Source of the DNA: Chrysaora quinquecirrha
Lineage: Eukaryota; Cnidaria; Scyphozoa; Semaeostomeae; Pelagiidae
Direction: 5' to 3'
DNA: 64,000 nt
Assembly: GCA_014526335.1 (NCBI GenBank)
Contig: JACTAT010000027.1
Span: forward strand, 1,005,285-1,069,284
The notes beneath the pieces were generated by a model. That model was not told where the DNA came from. It did no database searches and worked only from the letters and a program-made list of their open reading frames with translations. A program made the translations under genes and the position numbers. Below, in pieces: positions 47,901 to 59,665 of this stretch. How positions within the stretch are numbered: position 1 is the first letter of the stretch; each line of letters opens with the position of its first letter.

Positions 47901-48132
47901 TGCCATAGTACTTTGGACGCACTGCCTTTCTTGCCCTTATTGCCACATTTTTGTAAACTCTAAGCAAATTTTCTTGATACACTGCAACAGTAGTTGATAT
48001 AGACCTCACGAAAGAGCTGTCAATCAAAGGCAGGGCAGACTTCTTTGCTGAGGAACAGACTTTCCAATATGCAGTAGGGCCCCAAGCCCAGTCTTTAGCA
48101 GTCATTCTCAATTTGAAAACAGATCTTTTCAT
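44930..48132 (-). CDS. PDP1: Pyruvate dehydrogenase phosphatase catalytic subunit, copy 2
   Basis: This is the second version of the gene at 24499-26774, with the same function and splice sites: exons 48132-47046 (1087 bp) and 45525-44930 (596 bp), both the same length as in copy 1. All PP2C motifs are intact (MEDQSF, LLDGHGG, NAGDCRAV, TDGLWDML, YRDDMSVIV). By eye the proteins differ at about seven positions, for example N/S in GMQNHG, L/S in GGSLF, Q/E in DEVQR and D/E in HPSDES; none is catalytic. Exon 2 has several additional silent changes. The intron is 1520 bp rather than 593 and aligns only for the first ~100 bp. This uneven divergence needs explaining (see findings). Confidence 0.92.
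45526..47045. repeat. PDP copy 2 intron with two diverged tandem blocks
   Basis: About 46210-46525 and 46600-46905 are related to each other in order: TCTCTGTGTG, CAGCAAATTT, AACAAGAT(G/A)CAAG, TTGAAAATACTT-like and AATTTGAAG words recur about 390 bp apart. The rest is unassigned. None of this is in the copy 1 intron. Confidence 0.5.
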
Positions 48133-48274
48133 AGTACAGGAAACTTCAAATAATCACAAACCTAGCTAATAATTTCAAAATACCTTACGTAACTTTGTGT
48201 TATCTTTTGGAGTTCTTGCTGGGTGGCCAACAGACCTCGGGCTTCTCAAAAGCCCGCCCAGGCGTGGAAAGTGG

Positions 48275-50350
48275 GAGGGTACTTCGGGGGTCCCAATACC
48301 GCAATACCGGGCCAAAAATCGCCGAATCCCGAATATCGCACGAAAAATTGCAAAATACCGCAAATTGCTGAAAACTAAAATATCAGTATTGTTAATGTGA
48401 TTATGACACAGAACACCAGTGTATAAGAATTTGAATCCATCTTTAATACATTTGTCCCATTTCTCCCTCCAGATCCGTAGTTAGGTCATGTTAAGCTGGA
48501 CTAGCGAGCAAAGCGAGCGAAATTTGGGGGTCTGGGGGTTAGCCACCAGAAAAATTTTTGGGACCACGCCCTCTAGAATGCCGGGAAACGCCCTTTAGTG
48601 TGCCGGAAAACGCCCTATTTTGGATAAAATGAAAGAATATCCTCGTTTTGGCAGAGATGAAGCAGTCAATGAGGAGGAAAGAACTTAATAAGAGCGTAAT
48701 TATAAACTCAAGAACCCAGGGTAAAACTCAAGACACAACATTGAGAGCTTTGAAAATTTTAGACAATTTTGGTTAAAAACTGGTCCCGTGTATTGCTTAA
48801 CTTGTTATTATATGTCTTCTTGTTGTTTGTCTTGGAATTTTACCTGGTTAGAGTTAAATTCGTTTCAGACCGAATCTTGCTCCCACTGTATGCACCGACA
48901 ACGCTTCCTAGTAGTAGCCTAATTGCCAGGGGCGCAAAATAGTGGGATGTGGGTGTGACACCCCCCAATATTTTGTCAGTCGGTACAGAAATTTTACCTT
49001 ATTGGCAACGTCAGTCTAAAAATTTGATTAGTAGTTAGTCCAAAACTTGGACAAATTTGAAAAGTTTGGACCAGGAAAGTTCTCTGAAGTCATCGAATCT
49101 TTCTGTAAAGTTACGAGTGAAGAACTGATATATCTAAAGATCACAATCGATCCAGGACAGTTAAAATTGAATTCGATCCCATGAGAATTTCAAAGTAGTC
49201 AGTACGGGACCAACACAGCGTTTTAGACGAAAACGATGAACATAAATCACTATGGGAATGCGTAGAGCACTTTGAGACGCTTTAAATTGTTGCTTGCCTA
49301 ATTACGATAACTGTCTTTCCTTTCGGGAAAAGTCATTGGCAATTGGACATCTAAAGAGGCCCAAACGGTTCCCAAAATATTAGTCTGTCCCATCTTACGT
49401 TTACGCCCCAAAAATATTCTAGATGTGCGCCCTGCTAGTTGCTCAAGAAAAGACGCACATTCTTGCATTTTGGTAATAATTTTATTGAGTTAACTTGGAG
49501 ATCGCAAATGTAGACAACACGAACAAGTTCAGTGCAATGCCAACTGGCTGCATGAACTCACAACACGATACAGGATTAGTAGCTAACATTTCATTCCTGG
49601 CCTTTTTTATCAGTTAAAAGAACAACTTCTGTACGATCTCAAAGATTGCAAACGTCTTGTCATTAATAAAGCGCACACCGAACAGGGTAAATCTGCTGGG
49701 CTCATTCAAGTGACTTAAAATCAAGATGCGTACATTATTTACAGGGCTCACCGGGTGCTGGCCTTAGATATTCCAACATCAAGGGAAATATAAAGGAATC
49801 ATCATTGAAGCATAAACTGTACACATCACTGCAAACAGTGTCAGTCAAAAACGTCACTCACTTTTTCACATTTCAAGCCTACTGCATCGATGTTAAGTCG
49901 TGGAACCAAAATGCAAAATCGCGCAACGAAAATGTGAAATCGCGCAAAAAAATTGTAAAATCAACTAACCAAACGCAACCAAAATGTATCGTCGTGGAAC
50001 AGAAATGTAAAGTCATGAAGTAAACAGAAAAATATCACAAATTACTGTCGAAAAAGTCATATCTTTGGCCGGTTCGGTGCGCCAAAACAATTATACTGGT
50101 TAAATTTCACAATTCAATACATTAATCTTCTCTTCATTTCGACTTCCTTTCTTGTATTGATGTCTGGTAACTCTTAAGTTTTTTCTTCTGCTATGGCTCT
50201 TAGCTGTTCCTTTCAAGGTTCGAAAAATACCGAATACCGCGCTGTGAAATTTCAATACCGCAATACCGCCAGGTTTTTCCTTCAATACCGAAATACCGCA
50301 TATATTTTACCCCCGATACCGCAATACCGCAAACCCCGAAGTACCCCTCT
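48275..50350. mobile_element. 2.1-kb element with GGGTACTTCGGGG ends
   Basis: The left end GAGGGTACTTCGGGGGTCCC and the right end AACCCCGAAGTACCCCTCT are inverted over ~15 bp. CAATACCGCAATACCG words follow at both ends (48290-48330 and 50225-50335). The left border is proved by copy 1, where GGCGTGGAAAGTGG continues uninterrupted. The right border cuts a hAT transposase remnant. No transposase is visible inside. 48470-49790 is AT-rich filler with no gene; 49890-50020 has AAATCGCGCAA-type short repeats. Confidence 0.6.
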
Positions 50351-51480
50351 AACTGGCATTGTGCACAATATCCTCAGGGTAATGCATACGTTTGGGAAGA
50401 TCTCACCAAGCTTGAATTTGCCGATTTTGTTCAAGAGAATGAACGGACTTAATGATTCTTCTCCAAAGTTTGCAGCATGAATTGTTTTCAGATGAATCAT
50501 TTCTTCTCTCAGTTCATCTTGCGAGATGTCGTCCTTGTATTTCTTTGCCAGGGTAACACAGGTTGCCAAAATTTGCTGCTTTGTCAAGGCAAGGTATTTC
50601 CAAAGGAAACCAAACATATCTATTTTGTATGCAGGATCATAGCGTTTTGAGAGGCCAGCAATGACTGAATCGATAATAAAATAGAAATCATCACGTCTAA
50701 ATGCTGCTTCTTCCACTGCTTCAACTTGCGCTCTTGCGCCTCGTCGAAAAATGGTCTCCTTTTCGTCTTTCGTTTGGCTGGGAGATTTGAATCAATTTGC
50801 ATTCCTTCTGCACCCAACTTCGACTTATTCACAATATGATTCCACTTACTGCGCAAATCTTTAAGGTCTTGCACAAGGGACTTAGTTTTTAGACCTCTAT
50901 ATCAATACTGGCTTGCCTTGCTTGTATGATCTGGTTTCTTTGATCGATTGCTACTAAAATCTTCAACCAAATTGCAGACATGAGGATGCAAGTAAAAGAA
51001 GAGATGTACTTTATGGTACCATTAACTTCAGTGGAAGTCTTAGGGGTAAGATTCAGCGTATGAAGTTGCTCTAGAGCAGAACGTATACCTGGAAGATGAG
51101 CTGCAAATGGTCGTACATTTGCTACACGATCCGTCCATCTTGTACCTGACAGGCCATGCAATGAGGATCCAATGCTTCCTTGAAGAATTAACCATCGCTG
51201 GGGACTGCTGGAAAATAGGGTGTACACGGTTTGTACCATTCCAAAAAATGTCACCACTTCTTTAAAGCAAGCTGGAGAGCCTTCTCCACATAGATGAATG
51301 ACATGCACAAGGTGAATACAGGCACAAAGGATTTTCAGTGAGGATGTGTTATTGGGCTCCATTGTATTTGCCCGACATATTTGCAGCGTTGTCATACCCT
51401 TGACCACGGCAGTCTGCAACTGGAATCCTAAACTGTTTCAAAGTTTCCAAGACTATAATGGCAATTTGAACATTTGATAA
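50351..51480 (-). pseudogene. hAT-type (ZMYM1/DUF4371-like) transposase remnant
   Basis: Minus-strand pieces in different frames follow the order of this transposase group: DCRGQGYDNAANMSGKYNGA (51425-51360 region), EVVTFFGMVQTVYTLFSSS, LHGLSGTRWTDR, LVQDLKDLRSKWNHIV, FRRDDFYFIIDSVIAGLSKR, and the C-terminal dimerisation piece FPNVCITLRILCTMPV. There are at least three frameshifts or stops, so the protein is dead. Its end is cut after CTMPV by the 48275-50350 element, so that element inserted later. This could be the source of enzyme for the 8-bp-duplication MITEs only if an intact relative exists elsewhere. Confidence 0.8.
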
Positions 51481-51960
51481 ATGGGGTAACATATGATATG
51501 AATATAACACTTAAAAAGTGTACTCTTTACTTATGGATACAATAGTGAGCGCAAAGCGGGGGCTGGTACCACAACTTTTTTTTTAGTTTTACGTGCACTA
51601 GTGCACCTTATTATTACTTCATACAAACATCGCTTTGTTCCCCATGTTCCCGCTTTGTTCCCGATGTTCCCGCTGTTCCTGATTTTAGAGATAGCCTACT
51701 TTTAGATATGATGTAACGCTATGAGTTGGTTTGTTGTCACAACGCAAAGTTAATTGCAAATGGAATGATTTGAGGCCCGTGATATCACTGCAAAGTGCAA
51801 TACACAAGAAGAACATTTGATTTTTCCGGGCCCCTTGGGGCCCAGCTCAATGATATCACTACAATATACAATATAAAAACAAAGCTTAATTTTTACGGGC
51901 CCCTCAAGGGGCCCGGGCCCCGGGGCAGTTGCCCTGGCTACCCGCCCTCTCGGAGAAATA
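51481..51960. other. Unassigned repeat-like stretch
   Basis: It contains direct repeats GATATCACT...CAATA...AA (51781 and 51852) each followed by a GGGCCCC palindrome, and CCCGCTTTGTTCCCGATGTTCC iterations near 51640-51680. No gene is seen. Confidence 0.35.
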
Positions 51961-52225
51961 TATCAGAAAGGATACCTAACAAAATCGGTGAAATGCAATT
52001 TCTCATAAATTCAATATAATTTGTTTTAAAAACCTAAGTTCACTTCTATATATAAATATATTGTATTGACAATTTATTTTTTCTTTAGTTAGCTAAAAAT
52101 TAAATTAAAAAAATCATTAGTGTTCTAATTTCATTGTTCTCTCCCCCAAGCAGACCAGTGCCTGGGTTATAAAATTTCAAGCCTTTCGTGAGTGTTCTTG
52201 TTCATAATGATCTTCCTTCCACCTT

Positions 52226-52444
52226 TTAACAATTTCGTATACAATTGTCTCTGACCAAGATACATAGCACTTGTCGATCCCAACTTTTTGCACCGGCTAT
52301 GCATCCTCTGTATAAACCAAAACATGTATTTTTGCAATCTGATGCGAATGGCATTGATGCAGGTTTCGCATCGCATTTCTGAGGCATCATGCTAACAAGC
52401 AGCAAAATTGCAGTTAGGGCAAAGATGATTCTCATGTTAGCCAT
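52226..52444 (-). CDS. Small secreted six-cysteine peptide, gene C
   Basis: A 72-residue precursor, the unit 2 counterpart of gene A (28632-28850). It keeps the signal peptide (MANMRIIFALTAILLL), the KP start of the mature part, and all six cysteines in C-x3-C-x6-C-x12-C-x6-C-x3-C spacing. Changes from gene A are mostly conservative and include ITDAKSW to IAGAKSW. As in A, the stop follows the last cysteine. The acceptor CTAG is next to the ATG and the predicted first exon is near 54226-54350. The function is unknown; secretion is inferred from the signal peptide. Confidence 0.72.
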   Translation of the reverse strand: MANMRIIFALTAILLLVSMMPQKCDAKPASMPFASDCKNTCFGLYRGCIAGAKSWDRQVLCILVRDNCIRNC

Positions 52445-52881
52445 TATCTAGAAGTAAAAATAATATAAAGACAGTTACTTGTGTTAGGTTTTTTCACAAA
52501 AAATCTGCCCCCCTCCCCTTAAGGTTGAACTCAGGGGTGGATGGGGTACCTCCTTTCCAGGGGTTGGTGTACATGTGCCTGCCGTGGATACGGGTTAGTC
52601 TGCGATATTTTTCTCGGTTGATGGGTCATGTTTTGTGACGGGAGTGCACCATTTTCCTAATAAATATCCGACCTCAAAATTTATAAACATTATAATAAGT
52701 ATACCCCAAAGTTCACGAAGAAATATGAATATAATACATAGAAATACCCAAAAGTCTTTTGTAGAATTATACAGCTGAAATTTATTTGACAGTTATTGTA
52801 ACTTTATCAAAATTGATCATCTTAGAAAAAGAATACCCCCATGTTTGTAATTTTAGCAAATTTGACACCCGAAAACACGCT

Positions 52882-53730
52882 TGCGAATCTATAATCACTA
52901 CTGTGGTGGATAATCACTACTGTGGTGGTACTATTTGCATACTGTGGTGGCAGTTTTGGCGTACTGTGGTGGATAATCACTACTTGTGGTGGTTTACTAT
53001 GCTTGCGGTGGTGGCAGTTTTGGCGTACTGTGGTGGATAATCATTACTTGTGGTGGTTTACTATGCTTGCGGTGGTGGCAGTTTGGCGTACTGTGGTGGA
53101 TAATCATTACTTGTGGTGGTTTACTATGCTTGCGGTGGTGGCAGGTTGGCGTACTGTGGTGGATAATCATTACTTGTGGTGGTTTACTATGCTTGCGGTG
53201 GTGGCAGTTTTGGCGTACTGTGGTGGATAATCACTACTTGTGGTGGTTTACTATGCTTGCGGTGGTGGCAGTTTTGGCGTACTGTGGTGGATTTTGTGGT
53301 TTTTTCTTGCTTGATCTATAGAGTTTTGCTATGATTTCGTATTCACCACATATAGCATTATAACCCACCACAAGTAGTGATTATCCACCACAGTACGCAA
53401 AACCTACCACCACAGTACGCAAATAGTACCACCACAGTAGTGATTATCCACCACAGTACTCCAAAACTGCCACCACCGCAAGCATAGTAAACCACCACAA
53501 GTAGTGATTATCCACCACAGTACGCCAAAACTGCCACCACCGCAAGCATAGTAAACCACCACAAGTAATGATTATCCACCACAGTACGCCAAAACTGCCA
53601 CCACCGCAAGCATAGTAAACCACCACAAGTAGTGATTATCCACCACAGTACGCCAAAACTGCCACCACAGTATGCAAATAGTACCACCACAGTAGTGATT
53701 ATCCACCACAGTAGTGATTATAGATTCGCT
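52882..53730. mobile_element. Giant fold-back of 63-bp tandem repeats, unit 2 only
   Basis: The left arm (52882-53300) is six to seven head-to-tail copies of a ~63-bp unit (TGGTGGATAATCA(C/T)TACTTG...CTATGCTTGCGGTGGTGGCA). The right arm (53345-53730) is the same array in reverse complement, and the ends are GCGAATCTATAATCACTACT and its complement. A ~45-bp AT-rich spacer separates the arms. Open frames on both strands (Trp/Gly/Cys-rich) arise because the unit length is divisible by three. The equivalent site in unit 1 (~29645) lacks it. Confidence 0.8.
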
Positions 53731-54225
53731 AGCGTGAGCTCGATTCGCTTATCGCTAATATCTCTTTGCTTTGCAATTAATCTTGTTACAATGTTAAAAT
53801 GCTACATAGCGAAGCTATGACGTCAAAGCTTAAGAAATAAGAAGTTTTGTATGAAAGAAAAATAGTCGTGTCTTTATCACCGAGAAACGAAAAATAACAA
53901 GTGGTGGCGAGGACTGTTGGTGAAAATTTTTGCTATTATTCGTCATTCTTCGTTTTCACGCATTCCCTTGACTACTTCTAACATATATAGGAAAGTAATA
54001 AACTAATAGCCCGACAAACCCTTCGCGTTCAAGCGATGAAAGCTCGTGGAGCTCTCCACTTTTAAGAATGAATGAAATCTTTAGATAGTAAACATCAAAA
54101 TTGCGTTTGAAATAACGAGTTGTCTATACAATCGCAAAGATAGTCTTCTTTCTTACAGCCTATTAGCACTGAGGGGTAGTAAATAAGCAATAAACGAGAG
54201 AATCTCGTAAAAATAGAAAACGTAC

Positions 54226-54380
54226 CTTGATTTGATGATAACTTTCGAAGGATTTGGTCTTCTGACTCTCTGAGTTCTAACTCGTCTTCTTCAATTGATC
54301 TTTTTGACTTCGTCTGTCTCCTTTCGGCTCCCAGCTGCTTCTGTATCGGAGGGGTACAATCTTACCCCTTTTATTCAATT
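54226..54380 (-). promoter_or_regulatory. Predicted promoter and non-coding first exon of peptide gene C
   Basis: Nearly identical to 30135-30290: AATAAAAG TATA-like site, then a ~120-bp exon ending TCAAATCAAG|GTACGT at 54226. The intron to the coding exon (54225-52448) contains the 63-bp-repeat fold-back element. Confidence 0.5.
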
Positions 54381-55012
54381 TGGGGTACTACCCGATTACA
54401 ATAGGCTGAAATTTTGAAATTCGTCGGCTAATTTCGCTGGATACCTTCGGAAATTCGTCATACAGGGCTCTAATGGGGCAAAGCACCACACCCTGAATGG
54501 GTGCTATGCAAGCATGGATACCAATCCCCTATTTTATGTCTTAAACCTAAAAGATTTATGAAACTTAACAAATAATTAATTGATATTTGTTTCCTAAATG
54601 TTTCGAGGTGATTGAAGTTTGTAAGTTTAATGTCAATAAAAGGAAATAAGTGCGCATGATTCAAGCATTGTATTTGCTAAATCTCGAAAGAAGTAAATTT
54701 TTATATTCTTTGCTATAGGTAACTAAATGAAGCTCTTATAATGTGTTCATTCAAACCCTTCTGCAAACGTGCTTCTATAAGTAAAATTTGCTAGTCACAT
54801 ATTTTTTTCAAAGGAATACCCTCACTTTTTATAAGAAAATGCTGTTCACCAGTTACAGGTACAATAGGGTTTTTTTTTGTTCAACCTTGGTACCTTCCAG
54901 GTTCAAATTTGGTAAAGTTTCTGCAGGAAAAGGGACTCGTTTTTTCAGGAAACGTTTTAGAGAACGGGACTCCTCATTTGAAAAAAAAAACAATTTGGGA
55001 ATACATTTTTAT

Positions 55013-55195
55013 AATAAGCAACTGATGAATACTAAAGCAACTAGGGTTGAGATTTTGTTAGACTTTTTGGTTGAGATCGCTTTCTTTATACAAGACATCC
55101 TTGCAAACTTGTTAATTGTTAATTGAGTTTTTAGGGGCTACCAGTTATCCTGCGAGGGCTGAAATACTAGATATTTAAAGCAACTTTTGCAAAAA
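55013..55195. mobile_element. AAGCAAC-word element fragment (unit 2)
   Basis: Counterpart of 30917-31130, with an internal deletion near 55120. Confidence 0.6.
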
Positions 55196-55254
55196 CAAAT
55201 CTTTATCTTCTGACTCGGTTAACGAAGTAAATTTGAAATCTTGAAATTGTCAGA

Positions 55255-55326
55255 ATAGATAGTTAGTTACTTAGATAGTGTGCTGAAATATCTGTTAGCT
55301 ATAGATAACTAGTAAGTCAGTAAATA

Positions 55327-55367
<41 letters not shown>

Positions 55368-55483
55368 TTTGGTTAGTTAGTTAGTTAGTTACTTAGTTGG
55401 TAAGTAAGTAAACAAGTTAGTTAGTTAGTTAGTTGAATAGTTAAATAGTTAAATAGTTAGTTAGCTTAGTTATATAGTTAGTG

Positions 55484-55518
<35 letters not shown>

Positions 55519-55590
55519 AAGTGAGTTATTTAGTTAGTTAGTTAGTAAGTTGTTAGCTGGTTATTTAGTTAGTTCGTTAGTTCGCTTAGT

Positions 55591-55632
<42 letters not shown>

Positions 55633-55980
55633 ATTAGTTAGTTAGTTAGCTAGTTAGTTAGTTAGTTAGTTAGTGAGTTATTTAGTCAGTTAGTTAGTTA
55701 GTTGTTGGCTAGCTAGTTAGTTAGTTAGTTAGTTAGTTAATTAGTTAGTTAGTTAGCTAGTTAGTTAGCTAGTTAGTTAGTTAATTAGTTAGTTAATTAG
55801 TGAGTTATTTAGTCAGTTAGTTAGTTAGTTGTTGGCTAGCTAGTTAGTTAGTTCGTTAGTTAATTAGTTAGTTAGTTATATAGTTAGTTAGCTGGTTTAG
55901 TTAGTAAATTGGTTAGTTAGTTAGTGAGTTAGTTAGTTAATGTAAGATTGCAAGTTACTTAGTTGGTTAGTTAGTTAGGC
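55255..55980. repeat. (TTAG)n array, left arm, unit 2
   Basis: About 725 bp of GTTAGTTAG with variants. The following unique sequence (55990-56340) is the reverse complement of the sequence before the right array of unit 1 (35700-36070). Confidence 0.95.
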
Positions 55981-56369
55981 AGTAAGTTTAAAAAAAAAAA
56001 CTAAGTCCAACACAAAATATTGGATATTGGTGGTCAGGAATAGAGATAACGGCTAAGTTTGAATCAATTTTTGGTTTTGTGTGAAAAATTTATCAAGTAT
56101 AATCTATATTAACCTTTATTTTAACTATACCTATAACCTCTTTTGTATTAATCTTATAAAATAAGTCATTGACGTCATTTCATGCCCTTTTAAACTTAAA
56201 AGTTAACCTCTGATTCTAGTTAGGGCTTTCATAACGGTACTCTAACATAAAAAAGATTGAACAAAACCATTTTGACGTAAGCGAAAGTAAAACAAGTAGA
56301 CGAATTACTTTGCAAGCTTAATAATTTAGTTATTACCCAACCATAAACGAAGTACCCTATCGGTGTAAG

Positions 56370-56470
56370 AAACTAACAAACTAACAAACTAACAAACTAA
56401 CAAACTAACAAACTAACAAACTAACAAACTAACAAACTAACAAACTAATCAACTAACAAACTAACAAACA
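56370..56470. repeat. (AACAAACT)n array
   Basis: About 12 units, the reverse complement of the longer array at 35435-35697. Confidence 0.9.
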
Positions 56471-57242
56471 ATTTTGATTTTTCTACGAATGACAAATTGA
56501 CAGAATAATACTTTCCAAAGAATTATCTTTATTGTATTAATTCTCATCAACCAAAAATGGTACGCTTGAATCCCAAAGGGGGACTCGCTTTAGGTAAATG
56601 ACGGGGGGGGGGGGGTCAGTTTTCTGAATTTTATCAATCAACCAAAAACTATACCGGGCTTTCCCACTTTTGCTAAAACAGCACACCCGAAAATATACCA
56701 TATTCCATTTTTCGAAACCCCAAAAGTGTCTGATCCCCGGGCACTTACCTGTAGTGAGTCCCCCCCCCCTGTGGTTTGAGTATTCGCAACAAGTTTTGGG
56801 CAATTAGAAAACTATCATTTTCTCGAGTTAAGAAATTGTCAAGCAGAGGCTGCAGAGTCAGCACGACTCGGTGGACTGGCTAGGAACATGTCCACCCCAC
56901 TTTTCTTAAGGAACCACTGGTATAGTTAGTCTAAATTCGATGGGAAAATGATGGGCGTAGCGTACTGAACATTAGCAACTAATTGAAAGAAGATAAATCG
57001 TAATAGAAAGGTAACGAAAATGGTGAAATTTAATTTCTCATAATTCAATATAATCTATTTTAAAAACTTAAGTTCTCTTCTATATATAAATTTATTGTAT
57101 CGACAATTTATTATTTCTTTAGTTAGCTGAAAATAAAATAAATACATTTATTATTGTTCAAATTTCGTCGTTCTCTCCCCCAAAACAGACCAGTGCCTTG
57201 GTTATAAAAGATAAGTCCTTCCGTGAGTGTATTTGTTCATGA

Positions 57243-57482
57243 TTATCTTCCTTCCACCTTTTCACAATTTTCCTGTATACAATTGTCTCTGACCAAGATA
57301 CATAGCACTTGTCGATCCCGAATTTTTGTAATGGTTTTGCATGCTTTGTATAAACCAAAACATGTATTTTTGCAATCTGATGCGAATGGCATTGCTGCAG
57401 GTTTCGCATCGCATTTCTGAGGCATCATGTTAACAAGCAGCAAAATTGCAGTAAGGGCAAAGATGATTCTCATGCTAGCCAT
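57243..57482 (-). CDS. Small secreted six-cysteine peptide, gene D
   Basis: A 79-residue precursor, the unit 2 counterpart of gene B but inverted relative to it. The signal peptide (MASMRIIFALTAILLL) is kept. All six cysteines are present, with the last interval lengthened by one residue (CIQENC), followed by the EKVEGR tail also found in B. The central segment differs from the others (KTITKIRDRQ in place of the usual AKSWDR-type sequence), the most diverged part in the family. Acceptor CTAG precedes the ATG, and a predicted first exon with a clear TATA-like site is near 58266-58425. It is probably functional. Confidence 0.7.
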   Translation of the reverse strand: MASMRIIFALTAILLLVNMMPQKCDAKPAAMPFASDCKNTCFGLYKACKTITKIRDRQVLCILVRDNCIQENCEKVEGR

Positions 57483-58265
57483 TATCTAGAAGTAAAATAA
57501 ATCTATATATAGTTAATTGCATCGGGTTATCTCACACATGTAGTCTGTCCCCCCCTTGAAGGGTGAACTCCAGGGGGTAACTCCCTTAGTGGGGTTGGTA
57601 TACATGTGCCTGCCCTGAATACGGGTTAGTCTGTGATATTTTGCTGGATTTATGGTTCATGTTCTGTGACGTTTCACCAGGGTTATGGGTCAGAGAGATA
57701 ATTTCCAAGATAATGCCCTGTTTATGGGTACCATTTTCAAAATCTTGCTCTCGGTATTGGTCCGCACCCTCTCAAAGGCACATGCATACTAACCCCCAAG
57801 TAGGAGTTATCCTCTTGTCCCCCAAGATTAAGCTGAAATCACTTGGTGTTATTTTTTGAAAAATGATGCATTCCTTGGCACAAATACTTTTTATAAAAAG
57901 CTAAGACACTTTTTAAGAAACATTCGAAAACAATATGATAGAGCTGAAAAACTAATTAACTTCTCTACCTAAAATATTGCTGTCGTAGCCGAGGAATTAA
58001 GAATAGATTAAGAACATTTCAGGCCGAAAAAAAGGCAGTACAAAAGTACAGCCAGTCTTGCAAATTACAGGTTCTTAAAAGAAAAGAGTATATTTATGTT
58101 GGGTAGTATAATGACTTTCACTTGTTCAGACGTAACTGCTACACACTAGCGATAACGAATCGTCTATACAATCGCAAAGCTAGCCTTCTTTCTTACAGCC
58201 TATTTGCACTAAAGGGTAGTAAATAAGCAATAAACGAGAGAATCTTGTAAAAATAAAAAACGTAC

Positions 58266-58425
58266 CTTGATTTGGTGATAACTTTCGAAGGATTTGGTCT
58301 TCTGACTCTCCGAGTTCTATTCTAACTCGCCTTCTTCAATTGAACTTCTTGACTTTGTCTGTTTCCTTTCGGCTCCCAGCTGCTTCTGTATCGGAGGGGT
58401 ACAACCATGCCCCTTATATTCAATT
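58266..58425 (-). promoter_or_regulatory. Predicted promoter and non-coding first exon of peptide gene D
   Basis: A minus-strand GAATATAAGGGG TATA-like site (about 58412-58423) precedes the conserved exon that ends CACCAAATCAAG|GTACGT at 58266. It is homologous to 30135-30290 and 54226-54380. Confidence 0.5.
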
Positions 58426-58984
58426 TGGGGTGCCACCCGATTACAATAGGCTGAAATTTTGAAATTTTTCCGCTAAATTCGCTGGATACCTTCGGAAATT
58501 CGTCATACAGGGCTCTAATGGGGCAAAGCACCACACCCTGAATGGGTGCTATGCAAGCATGGATACCAATCCCCTATTTTATGTCTTAAACCTAAAAGAT
58601 TTATGAAACTTAACAAATAATTAATTGATATTTGTTTCCTAAATGTTTCGAGGTGATTGAAGTTTGTAAGTTTAATGTCAATAAAAGGAAATAACTGCGC
58701 ATGATTCAGGCATTGAATTTGCTAAATCTCGAAAGAAGTAAATTTTCTTATTTCTTTGCTATATGTGACTAAATGAAGCTCTTATAATATGTTCATTCAA
58801 ACCACTCCGAAAACATATCTCTATAAGAAAATTTTCATAAGGCAATTGGTTAGAGCAATATGAGAAATGCACCGCTTGACTCGTAAAGAAGTTATTTGGA
58901 AACCTTTTAATCATCAGCATAGAAAGTTAGTTACTTAGACAGTTTGGTAAGATCATATATAAAGTTAGCTCTACCTATCTAGTC

Positions 58985-59300
<316 letters not shown>

Positions 59301-59307
59301 ATTTTTT

Positions 59308-59535
59308 TTTTAATAAGCAATAGGGGCTCAGATTTTGTTAAAATTTTTGGTTGAGATCGCTTTCTTTATACAGTACATCCTTGCAAACTTGTCAATTGCA
59401 TTGAAAAGCCAGAAAAGAGCCAAAATAAGAGTTTTTAAGGGGTACCGGTCATTCTGCGAGGACTGAAATACCAGATATATTAAGAAACTATTGAGGGCTG
59501 CACCGAAGTCCAGTTGCTTATTGAAAAAAATTGTA
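59308..59535. mobile_element. AAGCAAC-word MITE
   Basis: The left end is a T run plus AATAAGCAAT and the right end GTCCAGTTGCTTATTG plus an A run. The middle GAGATCGCTTTCTTTATAC is shared with 30980-31000 and 55070-55090. Confidence 0.65.
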
Positions 59536-59665
59536 AGTTAGGTAGTTAGTTAGTTAGTTAGCTAGTTAGAGAGAGTTAGTTACTTACTTAGTTAGTTAGT
59601 TAGCAAGTTAGTTAGCTAGTTACTTAGTTAGTTAGCTAGTCAGTTAATTAGTTATTTACATAGTT
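59530..59665. repeat. (TTAG)n array
   Basis: Short TTAG array; reverse complement of 32340-32592 in the inverted arrangement. Confidence 0.85.

Noticed and set aside
52786..53690. Trp/Cys/Gly-rich repeat proteins on both strands
   Set aside because: The 63-bp repeat length is a multiple of three, so several frames stay open; no start context, signal or splice support.
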